Source of the DNA: Periconia sp. R9002
Taxonomy: Eukaryota; Ascomycota; Dothideomycetes; Pleosporales; Periconiaceae
DNA length: 64,000 nucleotides
Reading direction: 5' to 3'
NCBI GenBank assembly: GCA_023627715.1
Contig: JAMAHW010000113.1
Coordinates: 43,495-107,494, forward strand
Part shown: piece after piece, positions 34,812 to 45,062 of the stretch
How the letters are laid out: each line of letters starts with the position of its first letter
Position numbering within the stretch: the stretch's first letter is position 1
Program-made: the position numbers and the translations under genes
Notes under the pieces: generated by a model
The model's database searches: none
What the model was told of the DNA's origin: nothing
Seen by the model: only the letters and a program-made list of their open reading frames with translations

Positions 34812-34926
34812 CTGTAGTATCTCAACTCTGACATCCCCCCTCCCTACATAGCAAAACCACCTTATGAACAACTAAAAACAAACTATAGTTGGACTATCTA
34901 GAGGTTCTGCTTACCTCCAATAGAAG
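34812..34926. repeat. Diverged repeat, copy B (element remnant)
   Basis: Begins TGTAGTATCTCAACTCTGAC, continues with CCCCCCTCCCTACA, and ends ATCTAGAGGTTCTGCTTACC followed by AATAGAAG, paralleling copy A about 320 bp upstream. Copy A looks more A+T-shifted, as expected if RIP or drift acted on it. Confidence 0.7.
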
Positions 34927-35147
34927 TGCCATGTGCGGAGAAACCCGCGCTCTAGACATCATGTGTAAAGTAGCACGAAGACAAAAGCTCGACATCACAT
35001 TTCCATTTCATTCCTTCAATCAATCAATCAATCAATTTTTTCTACAGAAAACCTAATCCCCGGGGGTGCTCGTCGGACCCCCGGTCCACGGATCCAAACT
35101 TTTCAAAACCCCCAGAAACACCAACCCCAACCAACCCCAAAAACCCC

Positions 35148-37134
35148 CTACTGCTGCGCGGCGTTGTGCACGCGCAGATCGCGCCACATAACAACGGCCG
35201 CGAGGCCGATCGCCAGCACCGCGGTCGAAACGATGCACAGCACCTTCTGCGAATCACCGTAGGTGATCTCGATGGCGATGCGAATGGGCGAGCCCTTCGG
35301 GTACTTGAGCTGCTCCGCGATGGAGCCGTAGATGGCCTTGGCCACCTCCTTGCTGTCTTCTGCCACCCAGTGGAGGTTGGCGGCGAGGTGCGCAGGGAAG
35401 ACGTCGGTCCAGATGGCAGTAGCGATGGAGCTCCCGATGCCGCCGCCGATGCTGGACGACATGCCCTCGAGGGCAAGCGCGACGGCGACGTTCTCGCGGC
35501 TCACGGCCGACATGACGGCGACCTGCTCGGTGATGACGCAGGCGCCGCCCGCGAAGGCGATGAGGATCTGGCTGAGGACGACGAAGCCGATGGATTGGCC
35601 CGGCTGGCGGAAGTGGATCATGAGGGCGACGCCGAGGGCCGTGACGGGGACGCCGAAGTAGAGGGCTATCCAGCGGAATTTGCCACTGAAGCGGATCGCG
35701 ATGCCGACGGGGATGGAGAAGAAGCAGGAGCCGACTGTGTAGATGTTGGCGACGTAGGTGGCTTGGATGAGGGAGAGGCCTGAGACGACTTGGAGGAAGG
35801 AGCTGAAGTAGGTGTTCCAGAGGTTGAAGCTGTGGGTTTTGGGGAAATGGTTAATTAGACTGTTGCTGGTCGTCGTAAAGATTGAATGGGAATGTACTTA
35901 CCTGACGAACAGAACCATTGAAAGAGTAACTGCACCGAGAACAGTTCGATTCATGAAAAGCCGATAGGGGAAGACCGTCTTGGGGGCGAAGTATCGCTCG
36001 TAGCAGACAAATAGCGTGAGCATCACGTAGCCAGTGACCAGGAACCCAACCATCATGGGAGATGCCCACTTTGCCTTTTGGAACGAGTACAGATTGAGGG
36101 GGAGCAGAAGGAAGAGTAGCCCGCTAGTAACGAGAAACACTCCTACAGCATCAAACTCAATCATGTAGTGGCGGATGGACTGCAATATCGTGCGGTTGCT
36201 TCGGACGGGAGGAGTGAGACCCTGTGCCCGGGCTGCGATTCGATAGTTGATCAGGAACAGGATAAAGAGCGGGATCGAGAAGAAGGCAATTATGATTGCG
36301 AAGCTGCCGAAGCACCAACGCCAGCCAGGTCCGTGGAGGAATCTATTAGAAACGGGTCCAGCTAGCCAGGCGGTGATGATGTAGGGGCTGTTCAGATATG
36401 CAAACATGAATCCTCGGTTTCGTAGGGCAGAGGTGTCAGCGATGAAGACTTGAATCGTGTACCACATCGAATTATATCCAAGCCAATAGAACGTCTGAGC
36501 AGCGGCATATACATGCACGCTATTGCAAACGGCCATGAGAACAAGACCGATTTCCAAGAGGATGACAGAGAGAGCGAATCCGTGAGGGCGACCAAAGATA
36601 TCGAGGACCTTAGCAACGGGAAGCTTAAGGATTCCACCGATGACGCCGGGTAAGACATTGACGTAGGCTAACAAGGAATGCTGGGCGAAAGAGCTGGTGA
36701 CATAAGGACCCAAGGCATTGGCGGCACCTTGCTGGGTAGCATCGACGAAGCACACGAGCCAAATGCTAGAAACAGGTAATGTCATGAATAGGGTATTCGC
36801 GTAAAAATTTAGAGGAAGTTGCAGTGACTTACAAAAGATAGGCGTGTGCTGTGACAAGGAATTGAGTACTCATGATCCCGGCATCAACCTCGACATCAGA
36901 AACCGCGGGCTGAGGATTCAGAGCGGCAGTGTCGTGGTCGACCTCTTGATCAACCTCGCGAACAACCTCGCCATTGCGAGCACCAAGATCCGCCATCTCA
37001 ATAGCCTCACCATGACCATTGTCTCCAGCGCGAGTATCGCCAGTAGAAGCACCAACAGGCCTGATCTCATCCTGCTCGTCGTCATAGCGGGCGTAGCCGC
37101 GCGAATTGCGCCTCTCACGGAAGGGGTTTTGCAT
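35148..37134 (-). CDS. MFS transporter of the siderophore-iron (SIT/ARN) family
   Basis: Three exons, 37134-36833, 36765-35902 and 35829-35148, with clean GTAAGT donors, give about 615 residues, normal for this family. A hydrophilic, acidic N-terminus of ~85 residues (with NPFRERRNSRGYARYDDEQ) precedes the membrane part. Family features are IWLVCFVDATQQGAANALGP and HSLLAYVNVLPGVIGGI in the first helices, the MFS loop KVLDIFGRPHG, then LNSPYIITAWLAGPVSNRF with GWRWCFGSFAI, and late helices with SSIGGGIGSSIATAIWTDVF. The extracellular loop before the last helix (IYGSIAEQLKYPKGSPIRIA) is characteristic of siderophore-iron/proton symporters such as yeast Arn/Sit and Aspergillus Mir proteins. About 14 helices are expected at the plasma or endosomal membrane. 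The substrate cannot be deduced and no siderophore synthetase is near. GATA-factor control is typical for this family but I did not verify sites. Confidence 0.9.
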
Positions 37135-37668
37135 TATCACGCGGTGGCGACGCGGACACAGTGCAAAGCAATGAAGAAAGAAGGACAGCTTTTTCTTACC
37201 TTTGGCGACGGAGATCGAAGAGCAGTAGCGATTCTGCAATGAGGTTGAGGAGTCGAAAAAGAAGAGAGGACGGACAGGTGAGGAGGAGGTAGGCAGGCAG
37301 ACAGAAAAAGTTATCAAGACCAGGAGACTAACCCGTTTCGTCAAATGCGTGCGTTGTGGCTTCGACGAGGGTCAGAGCAAACGCCTCGAAGGTAGAATGG
37401 GGAGTGAAGGAGCCTTTTTTGGCGTTGCCTGGTCAGTGCTCCGTGGGTGAATGCGTTTGTCACACGCTCAACCTGTAAACCAGCAGGCACTGTTTCGTAT
37501 GTAGCGGTCAGGTAGGTGGTCCAAGTTACAAAGAATTTAGGTATATACTTGATTCATAGCTAACGAATTACTCGTTATTTGTTGGACGTTAAAGTTTTTT
37601 GTAGACTATCATGTCCACTGTTCTGGGTGTGCTGCCACACATCATATAAATTGACGAGGCTAACCAAA
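37135..37668. other. Intergenic gap upstream of the transporter
   Basis: A 534 bp gap between two minus-strand genes, containing the transporter promoter. No coding signal. Confidence 0.5.
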
Positions 37669-39810
37669 TCACGCAGTTTGCACCCGATCGTTTGACTTCC
37701 TCGAATAAAACTTGATGGTTTGGGTTCCAAGCTCGACTCCTCTCTCGAAAACGTCCTCCACGTTTGTATCTGCGTGATTCCCTAGAAGCGTCCTCGAAAA
37801 ACAGATCTGATTGCATGCCATCTCCACCTTCGACAGCTCAGCTGGAACCCGGATCTTAAAAGCATCTACGATCTTGCCCACGACTTGTTCGACGATTTTC
37901 GAGAGACTCGTTGGATGAACGTTGTTGTCGATTCCAAGCATCTCTTTGGCTAGCTTTGCAATCTCCATCGAGACTGTAGGCGTAAGGTCGTTGCCACCAA
38001 TAGCCTTAGCAATCTGTTTACATGTTCGTTCAGGTTGGATTGACTCAAACCCAATTTTACATGTAACCTTCTGCAGTTTTTGGAAAGATGTCATGGAGAC
38101 AACTGCTTCTGATGAAATTGACCCGTAGACGAGAAACTCTGCGGTTCCTCGGTATCTTCTTGGACGTCAGTAAAGTGCATGTGGTTACCAGACCATGCAA
38201 TCGAGTGTACATACCTAGCCCATTGAGCTTGAGAACAACTTTTTAGCCTCCGTAGAACGTCTTTGCAATAGATTACATTGCTTGGCTTTACACCCGAAAG
38301 ATCCACTATAGCAATAAATGGATTTTTCTTATTGGCTGCATACGTCAAACACTGGAGTAGTGAGCTGTTGGTAGTTAGTCATATGATCTCGCATCAATGC
38401 TATTGTCTTCACCTACCTGGTCACAGAGACAAAAGGAGAAAGCATCCCTATCACGCACGCATTAGTATATATGGGAAGCACATAGCGTTTATAGAACGAC
38501 ATACCTGAAGTTTTAGAGAGGTGAGCGAGAAGGAATAAATCCAGCGTCGAGCTATCCAAAGAGTCCAGGTCAGGTGTGTCGACGTCGTGATTCCAGCATT
38601 GGCTCGCAAAGAATGAGGGCACAAATCCTTTTTCATTGTATAAAGTCCACGAGTCTTCATCCCAGCAGCGGAAAGCGATGCGAGAGACCCTCTGGGGAGA
38701 GACATTCTGAAGTTGTTGAAGTGGCTTAATCGGTGTTGATGACTTATTTAGAGGCGCAGGCGCGGGAATATTTTCGACATCGATAAATATCTCCACAGAC
38801 TCATCGGTACCATCAGGAAAGATATCCAGGGGTGGACTAGACTTAGTAACAACAACAGGAGACTTTTTAAGGGCCAACATGGCCCGGAGTCTCGACTTGG
38901 TTCGATCGCTAGCCCTTCGACTAAAACCCACGCTGAGAGAAGTCTGACGAGGTTTGAGTTGATCAGCGTACTGCGTGTTTGAAATCCACGGCAGCAACTC
39001 AATCTGGGCGTCGTCGACCTTGGACCATATCGGTTGGAAGGCCCGCTGGAAGACCCTCAGATGTCCGAGTTGGGCTCTGACTCTTAAGCTAGGAACCTGC
39101 GTTGAGAAATAGAGGTTGAACAGTTCGGTATACAACGGTATGTCAAGTTCGAAAGCAGTGAAGAGTGTACAAAGAAATAAGCGCTCGTCCTCGGTCCACT
39201 TACGCGACGGACTTCGCTCAATATCCCGTAATTTGCTTAATGCCATAGCACTCGCAGAGGTGAATTTTTTGGAAGAAGAGGACCTCGAAGATGAGGTATG
39301 TGATCTCTTTTGTACGTTGAAGTGGCTGCTTCGTTTCGGGGTCGGTGTAGACATGGGAGCAGCAACGACTTGATCTGAGAATCTAGCACATGGCGAAGAG
39401 TCGAGGAAGTCAGTGCCGTCAGTTTCGTTATCATCGACGATTTGATCCGAAAACCTGGCGCATGGTGAGGATTCAAGGAAGTCGGTGCCATCCGTATCAT
39501 CCCCACCATCAATGGTATCGCCGCCGGCATATTCGTTGCTCATGCTCAATGGCGCCTCGTCAATGTCATCTGGTCGTGCAGCTTTCGTCAATTGATCGAG
39601 CCAGTCCGTCATATCCCCAGCATCTTCGTCATGTCGTCTCGCGGTCGTGAACTGGCCGACCCAATCCATCATTCCCCCAATATCTCCCTCCTCTTGTTTC
39701 ACGGCCGTCAAATCCCCATCTCCATCATTTTTTCCAGGGTCCCGAACCCCTTCTCCAACCTCAGCCCGAAAATGCGCAATCCCCTCTTCATCATACACCC
39801 ATCCCGCCAT
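37669..39810 (-). CDS. Unknown protein, SANT-like segment plus possible ART-like R-S-E domain
   Basis: Four exons, 39810-38505, 38447-38417, 38364-38215 and 38155-37669, give 657 residues from the first ATG (MAGWVYDEEG). The first intron has donor GTATGT and a perfect TACTAAT branch box; it is 57 nt and stop-free. Residues 49-149 are acidic with two duplicated motifs: DW(V/L)xQ(F/L)T at ~50 and 70, and DGTDFL(E/D)SSPCARFSDQ at 107 and 131. Residues ~203-255 (RKWTEDERLFLCTLFTAFEL...) look SANT/Myb-like. Residues ~377-520 form a fungal domain I recall as DUF7587 (not verified): FR381CWDEDSW, S443-V-T445-S, AE502FLVYG. An Arg, an S-x-T-S strand and a Glu strand in this order recall R-S-E ADP-ribosyltransferases. 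Activity is untested inference. The C-terminal ~135 residues are helical with no known match. Confidence 0.78.
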
Positions 39811-41080
39811 CTTATCTTTAATCAACAATCACCACAACATACAAAAACCCCACCACACGATCTCCCACCACCAAAAAAAAAAGACCACGAAGTCGCCAAC
39901 GGACGGACGGACAGGCGTGCGTGCGTGTGCGTGTCGTGATGTCGAAGGACGTATCATATGTAGACTAAACCCTCATCATACCTCCGATAAACGTGAAGAA
40001 AAAGTATCAGTGCTTGTGTGACGGATGGACAAGAACGACGACGGAGACAAAAAAACAAACAACAACAGCGCGTGTGTGTGCCCTTGCCAACGCGGTGTGG
40101 TGTTATGGCTTAGGTACGTAGGTGGCGTGCGTGCGTGGTGTGTGCAGGTACGTTGGACGCGTCGAACAGAAAGCGCCACACACACGAATACCCTTCCGGG
40201 AGTGGTGATGTGTGATTGTGGCTTAGCCACGCGTTGTTGTGGCATGGGGGAGTGGAGGAGCGGTAGGGAGGTAGGGATAGACGGCGGCAGTTGTGATTTG
40301 GGGATGTTTTTGAGACGGTATATATGTGTACATGTAAGAAGGAAAGAAGAGCATAGGTAAAAGTATGCGTAAAGGTGAAATCAGATGGGCGAGAGCATAT
40401 ATATATATGTGTGTGTGTGTGTATGCCCTGCCCTGGGACAGAGAGAGAGAGGGCATGTGCCTGGGTACCAAACTAACAAAAGACTCTCCAGACAGTGGGG
40501 AGACAGACACGATGTATGTTTATATAGGGATGACTGGAGAGTTACTTTACTCGGGTGAGTGAATTGGAGGCAACTAATTGATCGACTTCATCTTACTTCA
40601 AGTGGGTGAAATTATTCACACTGAAAAGTAAGTCGATCAACCAACACCAGATCGCCATGAAGTTCTCACTTGCAGTCACACGAAGTTCATGACACTTTGA
40701 TCACCCCAAAAAATATTGGATTTATTCCTATCCCTAGCCATATCAAGAGAAGTTCTCTCTCTTCCGTTGGGTATCTCTATGCTTTCATGATGCTGCGTGT
40801 GAACTCCTCGGTAGCTCACTTGCCCCCAGCACCGATATTTCATCTCTAGCCGAAGGCAGGGTAAAAGGAAGAACACCGCCCGATGGGTTACCTGCAAAAA
40901 AGCCAGCAACTCTGATAGAGTCAATGAGGGGTGATGTGAGAATCACAGAAATATCCTTTCATCATCAATGTCACGTATTTCTGTCCTTAACAGAGTTTGA
41001 TTAGCCTATGAACTCTCCCGTAAGCTTCAGATTCCATTTTCATCTTGATCAAGAATTTCGCAGAACATACCTTTGTCACT
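39811..41080. other. Intergenic region with AT/GT microsatellite
   Basis: About 1.27 kb with no supported gene. It contains an (AT)n(GT)n compound tract at about 40397-40422 and a GAGAGA tract near 40441-40450. Confidence 0.55.
40397..40422. repeat. (AT)n(GT)n compound microsatellite
   Basis: Six AT units run directly into seven GT units, read directly. Confidence 0.9.
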
Positions 41081-43201
41081 TCACCGTGGATTTGTGGACG
41101 ATGCGCTCCACCTAGGTGGGCCAGCCGCACTCCCGGGGGCTGCTAGACTCCGGGAGCTGGATAGCCGCGATGGCCGCTCCCAGGGACTAGCCTGCGAAGG
41201 AACCGCAAGCATAGATGAAGTAGCTCGTCCTGCTCGAGCTGAGAAGCCACTGCCCACAAGACTTCCCTGAAAGAAGCTAGAGTTACCATCAGGAGTATTA
41301 TCGCGCAGACGCTGCGGCGCCGGTTTCCAGGTTTTGGTAAAGGGGCCGGATCCTGCTCCGGCACTTGTATATTCAAATAGATTCTCGTACACGCGGACAA
41401 ACAAGGGTGTGTTCTCGTATCTAGATTTGGCATCTCCGACCGCCCGGAAGTTTAGATCCTGATTGTTGGAAACGGCCGCGGCGACAATTCTGTCGGCGTA
41501 CTCTGTCTGCCTCAACGGACGTTGACCATCACGAAACCAGTTTTTGAGCTTCTCTTCATGATCCACGGGCAATACAAGTGAAGCGGTGGGATCATTGGTA
41601 GTTGGGACAGACTCAGCAAAGAACGGGCCACGGAATGTCTGTGGGGTGGGTACCTGCCTGTGGAACCCGTTCACTACCTCGTGTGTCTGTTGGCGACCAC
41701 CATCTGGGTCGCTGAAGTTCAGATTATCAGGCGCCTGGACAGCGGTGACAGCACTCGGTTCTGATTCTGACGCGTCGGAAACCTGAGCTACCGCATTTTG
41801 ACTGACATAGGGCGCCGCTTTGGCATTCAGAGTTGACGCGCCACGGTATGGGTTCGCTACCGTTGGGCCGGGTGGAAATAGAGCTCGAAGGCTATTGTTG
41901 AGTTCTGGCATGTCTGGAATAGCTATTTTTTGTTCAGGGTTGAATTCTCGTGGCTGGTTACCCAGCTCTGTCAACTGATTTTTAATCCGAGTACGCATGT
42001 CAGTAATTGGAATTGACAAAGTACCTTCTGCTTCTTCACCAAATTGAACCTCGGGGAGTGATGTTCCCAACTCCTGCCCAGTTTTTGTTTCACGAGTCAT
42101 GTGTTGTCGATTCTGGTCGACTTGGACAGGCGCTTGCTGGGAATCTTTACGATTATGCTGGCCGAAGAGTGCTTGCATGGGAGGTGTCGACTTCATGGGA
42201 AACTCATAGTTGAAATCCATGGAGCCTATTCCAGTACTGGGGACTTTTCTATTACTGAATGGCAACGGGACTGCAGCCACTCTCGGCTTAGCAGGAGTCA
42301 CAAACGGATCTTCCAAATCTTGTCCCATAATGTTGCCAAACGCAGGATTAAAGGGGCTAGGTCTGCCAGTGGGCTGTGCACCGAGCGTACGAATGTCTTC
42401 AGTGAAGGATGAAGGTGTGGACGAAGATGCAATATTCGCATGAGACTGCTGCTCCCTCCTGGAGCGATTCAGATCGATAACCCGCTTTTCCCTACACTGT
42501 GCAAGGTGTTTGAATTGTTCAATGGAATTGAGGGAAGAACCCGATGAAATTCTGTCCGAAGCAAGAGAGCCTTCGATTTTCTGGTGATTGTGGGACCAAG
42601 TCCCGACATTGACCCACTGGAAGGGTTCGGCGAACCATTGGTGGGCAGAGACGTTCCTATTGGGGTGGCCGATAAAGACGACCTCACCATCGAACTTTCC
42701 AGTCCGCTCGCTAATATGAATCAAGTCAGGGAGCTCCCCAAACAGTCGGGAGTACTGTTTGAGGGGATCTGTATTTGATTGGGTATCTGCCGGGCTCGCG
42801 TTTTCCCTACCGGCGCTGGCGAAAGTTGGCTGGTGTCCGCCTAGCTGGCTCGTACCAGAAGCTGTTTCGGCAGAGCTCACATTTGTCTTGTTTGGCTGGA
42901 GCAGGGGTTGATCGTGAACAAGGCGTGGCAAAGGCGCTGGCTGCTTCATGGCGGACGTCAACGTGTCCGGAATTGACGCTGGGTTGGAAGATTCCAAAGG
43001 TGAGGAAGATGTATCGTCTCCACCGCCCCGAAAGCCGACGCTGGAGCTAAAGGCAAGAGCGCCAAGTTCAGGAACGCGCCAGTTTTTATTTCCTTGCCGG
43101 TTGCGCGCAGGCTTAAAGGTGATGTAGCCTTGCGAATTGAGACTGGCTGGTAAATGGCGACCATTGGTTTTGCCATCATCTGGAGGGGGCAGACGGGCCA
43201 T
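41081..43201 (-). CDS. Conserved-looking unknown protein, largely disordered
   Basis: A single long exon of about 706 residues from the ATG at 43201 (MARLPPPDDGKTNGRHLPAS). The open frame extends ~300 nt further upstream, behind a strong intron-like signal (GTAAGT donor near 43517, TTTTTTTCCAG acceptor near 43461), so an extra 5' exon in the leader or N-terminus is possible. Recognisable ordered pieces are QGYITFKPARNRQGNKNWRV near the start, SRLFGELPDLIHISERTGKF and a C-terminal segment (EEKLKNWFRDGQRPLRQTEY, then ADRIVAAAV; FVRVYENLFEYTS). The rest is Ser/Pro/Asn/Gln-rich. I do not recognise a family. Length, absence of stops over 2.1 kb and sparse hydrophobic islands support a genuine gene. 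Confidence 0.8.
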   Translation of the reverse strand: MARLPPPDDGKTNGRHLPASLNSQGYITFKPARNRQGNKNWRVPELGALAFSSSVGFRGGGDDTSSSPLESSNPASIPDTLTSAMKQPAPLPRLVHDQPLLQPNKTNVSSAETASGTSQLGGHQPTFASAGRENASPADTQSNTDPLKQYSRLFGELPDLIHISERTGKFDGEVVFIGHPNRNVSAHQWFAEPFQWVNVGTWSHNHQKIEGSLASDRISSGSSLNSIEQFKHLAQCREKRVIDLNRSRREQQSHANIASSSTPSSFTEDIRTLGAQPTGRPSPFNPAFGNIMGQDLEDPFVTPAKPRVAAVPLPFSNRKVPSTGIGSMDFNYEFPMKSTPPMQALFGQHNRKDSQQAPVQVDQNRQHMTRETKTGQELGTSLPEVQFGEEAEGTLSIPITDMRTRIKNQLTELGNQPREFNPEQKIAIPDMPELNNSLRALFPPGPTVANPYRGASTLNAKAAPYVSQNAVAQVSDASESEPSAVTAVQAPDNLNFSDPDGGRQQTHEVVNGFHRQVPTPQTFRGPFFAESVPTTNDPTASLVLPVDHEEKLKNWFRDGQRPLRQTEYADRIVAAAVSNNQDLNFRAVGDAKSRYENTPLFVRVYENLFEYTSAGAGSGPFTKTWKPAPQRLRDNTPDGNSSFFQGSLVGSGFSARAGRATSSMLAVPSQASPWERPSRLSSSRSLAAPGSAAGPPRWSASSTNPR

Positions 43202-45062
43202 GTCGGCGAAGGTGATGACCGAGTTGTGGCTTGTAGGAGGGGGATTGCGAGATGTTTGGCTGGTAGCAGATGATGGTTGAAGAGATAGGGAACGGAACGA
43301 GGGAGATGGGGGTTGGGTAGAGCGTGGTGGGTCGGGCACAGGGTGGGCGACCAGCTGAATATGGGAGTGGGAAGCGTTTGCGGGAAGAGACGAGTTGGGA
43401 TTGGGCAGGCGTTTTCGAATAGCGTTGGAGATGGTATGGCGCCCTGGAAGTTCGGTCACGCTGGAAAAAAAAAGGGGAATGAAGAGTGATACGGGAGGAG
43501 CTTGTTGAGGCACTTACCGTGGGCATGACCCCGTCTCTTGGGTCGATAGTTCGCCAGCTTGGGAAACAACAGGTCGCACCTGTTTTCATCAACAACACAC
43601 CTGTAGAATGGATGCACTGATTGCGAAAGAGAGGGTGGGCGCAACAAACTTGGTGTTCTAATGCTCGGGATTCGATTGGAGCCCGTGAAACAACTGCGAT
43701 GTAGTACTGGAATGGTACTCTAGGCACATGGATGTGCACATGCTATGGTTGTATTGATGGTTGTATTTGGGGGGGGGGGGGAGGTTGTGCGGCAAAGAAG
43801 ATGCAAGAGGCAACAACCCACTTAGTAGAGGAAGGAGCCACGCCACGCCCGCCTTGGAGCACGCTCCCATTTGATGTTTTACACCCAAGGCAAAGCTGTA
43901 TCTTTGCGCATTTAATGTCTCAGCCCACAAACTACAAACATCTTTGGGGAACAGGCTTGCACGCTGATCTGCCTGCTTCACCGACAGTCTCTCTCAACAA
44001 CCTGCCTGCACCGTGCGCCATCTGGCTCCTAAGCAATATCCAGCCTGCTCCTGTACCACCGTAGATACTATGTCCATTAAGTCCCCAGCAGAAATCAATT
44101 TCTCTGATTAGGTGACTGGCGTGGGTAGACGTTTTGCATCCTTAGCAATCGGGCCAACAGAGCGATCCATCATGAGTGGCTTAGCAGGGGTTGGGCCAAA
44201 TACAAAACCACCAACAACTGCAAATTTCGCACAGTCATTCTGGAAGAAGTTTCAAGCTATTAAATTCGGAAGGACAGGAGTTAGCATCATGAGTTGTGTT
44301 GTTTCTACTTCAGCATCCATGGACTGACGTTGGTTGGGATGATTAGTCATTATGTATCCCAAATGGTCTTGATTGGTTGTAGTTAGCTATGTACACAACC
44401 TTGGAAACATGCAAGGCTCCACATTTCTCGTTTTTGGCGTGTGCCGCAAACAGAGGCTAGCTACAGGTTGATCCACAAACACTAAGTTACACGTACAAGA
44501 CATCTACAGAGGGGTGGCACGCCGGGAGGTCACATATCGGGAGGAGTAATAGGTTCTACAAATTAGAAGCTTTACGACCTACATAGTATGTCTAGTATAG
44601 TTATCTGATTTGCGAATGACGCCTGGTACACTAGCTACCCGATATGTGTCCCCCCGGTGTGTCGCCCCTCTGTAGGTAACGATGCGATTGTGAATGTGGT
44701 AGCGAATGAAAATATGCCGGAACAGTAACGCGTACCTGCATTTTTGGAGTATGCACTCAGGAGTCGTAGACTGTTCGCTGCTCTGCCCGCACCATGCGCT
44801 GCAAATTACCTTATTCGTCGGGTATATGATCGCAGGCCGGCACAAGATATTCTCTCAATTGAATGCGGCTGGTGTAGAAGGTGGTCGGACATTTGCGGAG
44901 TTAAGGGTCTGTTGCCAAGCGATTCATACGGACGCGTAGATAGCGTCATTTCTATAAACATATTGATCCCGCCTCCACCACCTTTTCGTCCATCTTCTTC
45001 AATCCCCATGTTTACCCGCGTACAGTCTTGAAAATCTTGGATCAAAACACCTACAAATCATT
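43202..45062. other. Intergenic region with an inverted repeat
   Basis: About 1.86 kb between divergent genes. It contains a likely leader intron of the upstream minus-strand gene, a G homopolymer near 43770-43781 and the inverted repeat at 44504-44675. No further gene is supported. Confidence 0.5.
44504..44675. repeat. 38 bp inverted repeat with 96 bp spacer (MITE-like)
   Basis: Left arm 44504-44541 and right arm 44638-44675 are reverse complements at 33 of 38 positions; four of the five differences are transitions. The arms begin CTACAGAGGGG and end CACATATCGGG. No open frame lies inside. It could be a non-autonomous DNA-transposon remnant or a hairpin-forming site; outer target-site duplications were not evident. 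Confidence 0.8.

Larger units (their letters stand above)
29377..35147. other. Gene desert with microsatellites and repeat remnants
   Basis: A 5.8 kb stretch without a gene I can support. It starts with the promoter/leader of the F-box-like gene and ends at the transporter stop codon. It contains a GACGA pentanucleotide tract (about 30329-30352), a repeat copy at 33529-33597, a C homopolymer at 33982-34004, GTAT-type short tandem repeats near 34221-34236 and two related ~115 bp segments at 34489-34601 and 34812-34926. Short frames on both strands have no domains. Much of 32.1-34.0 kb is C/A-rich with little complexity. Confidence 0.55.
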
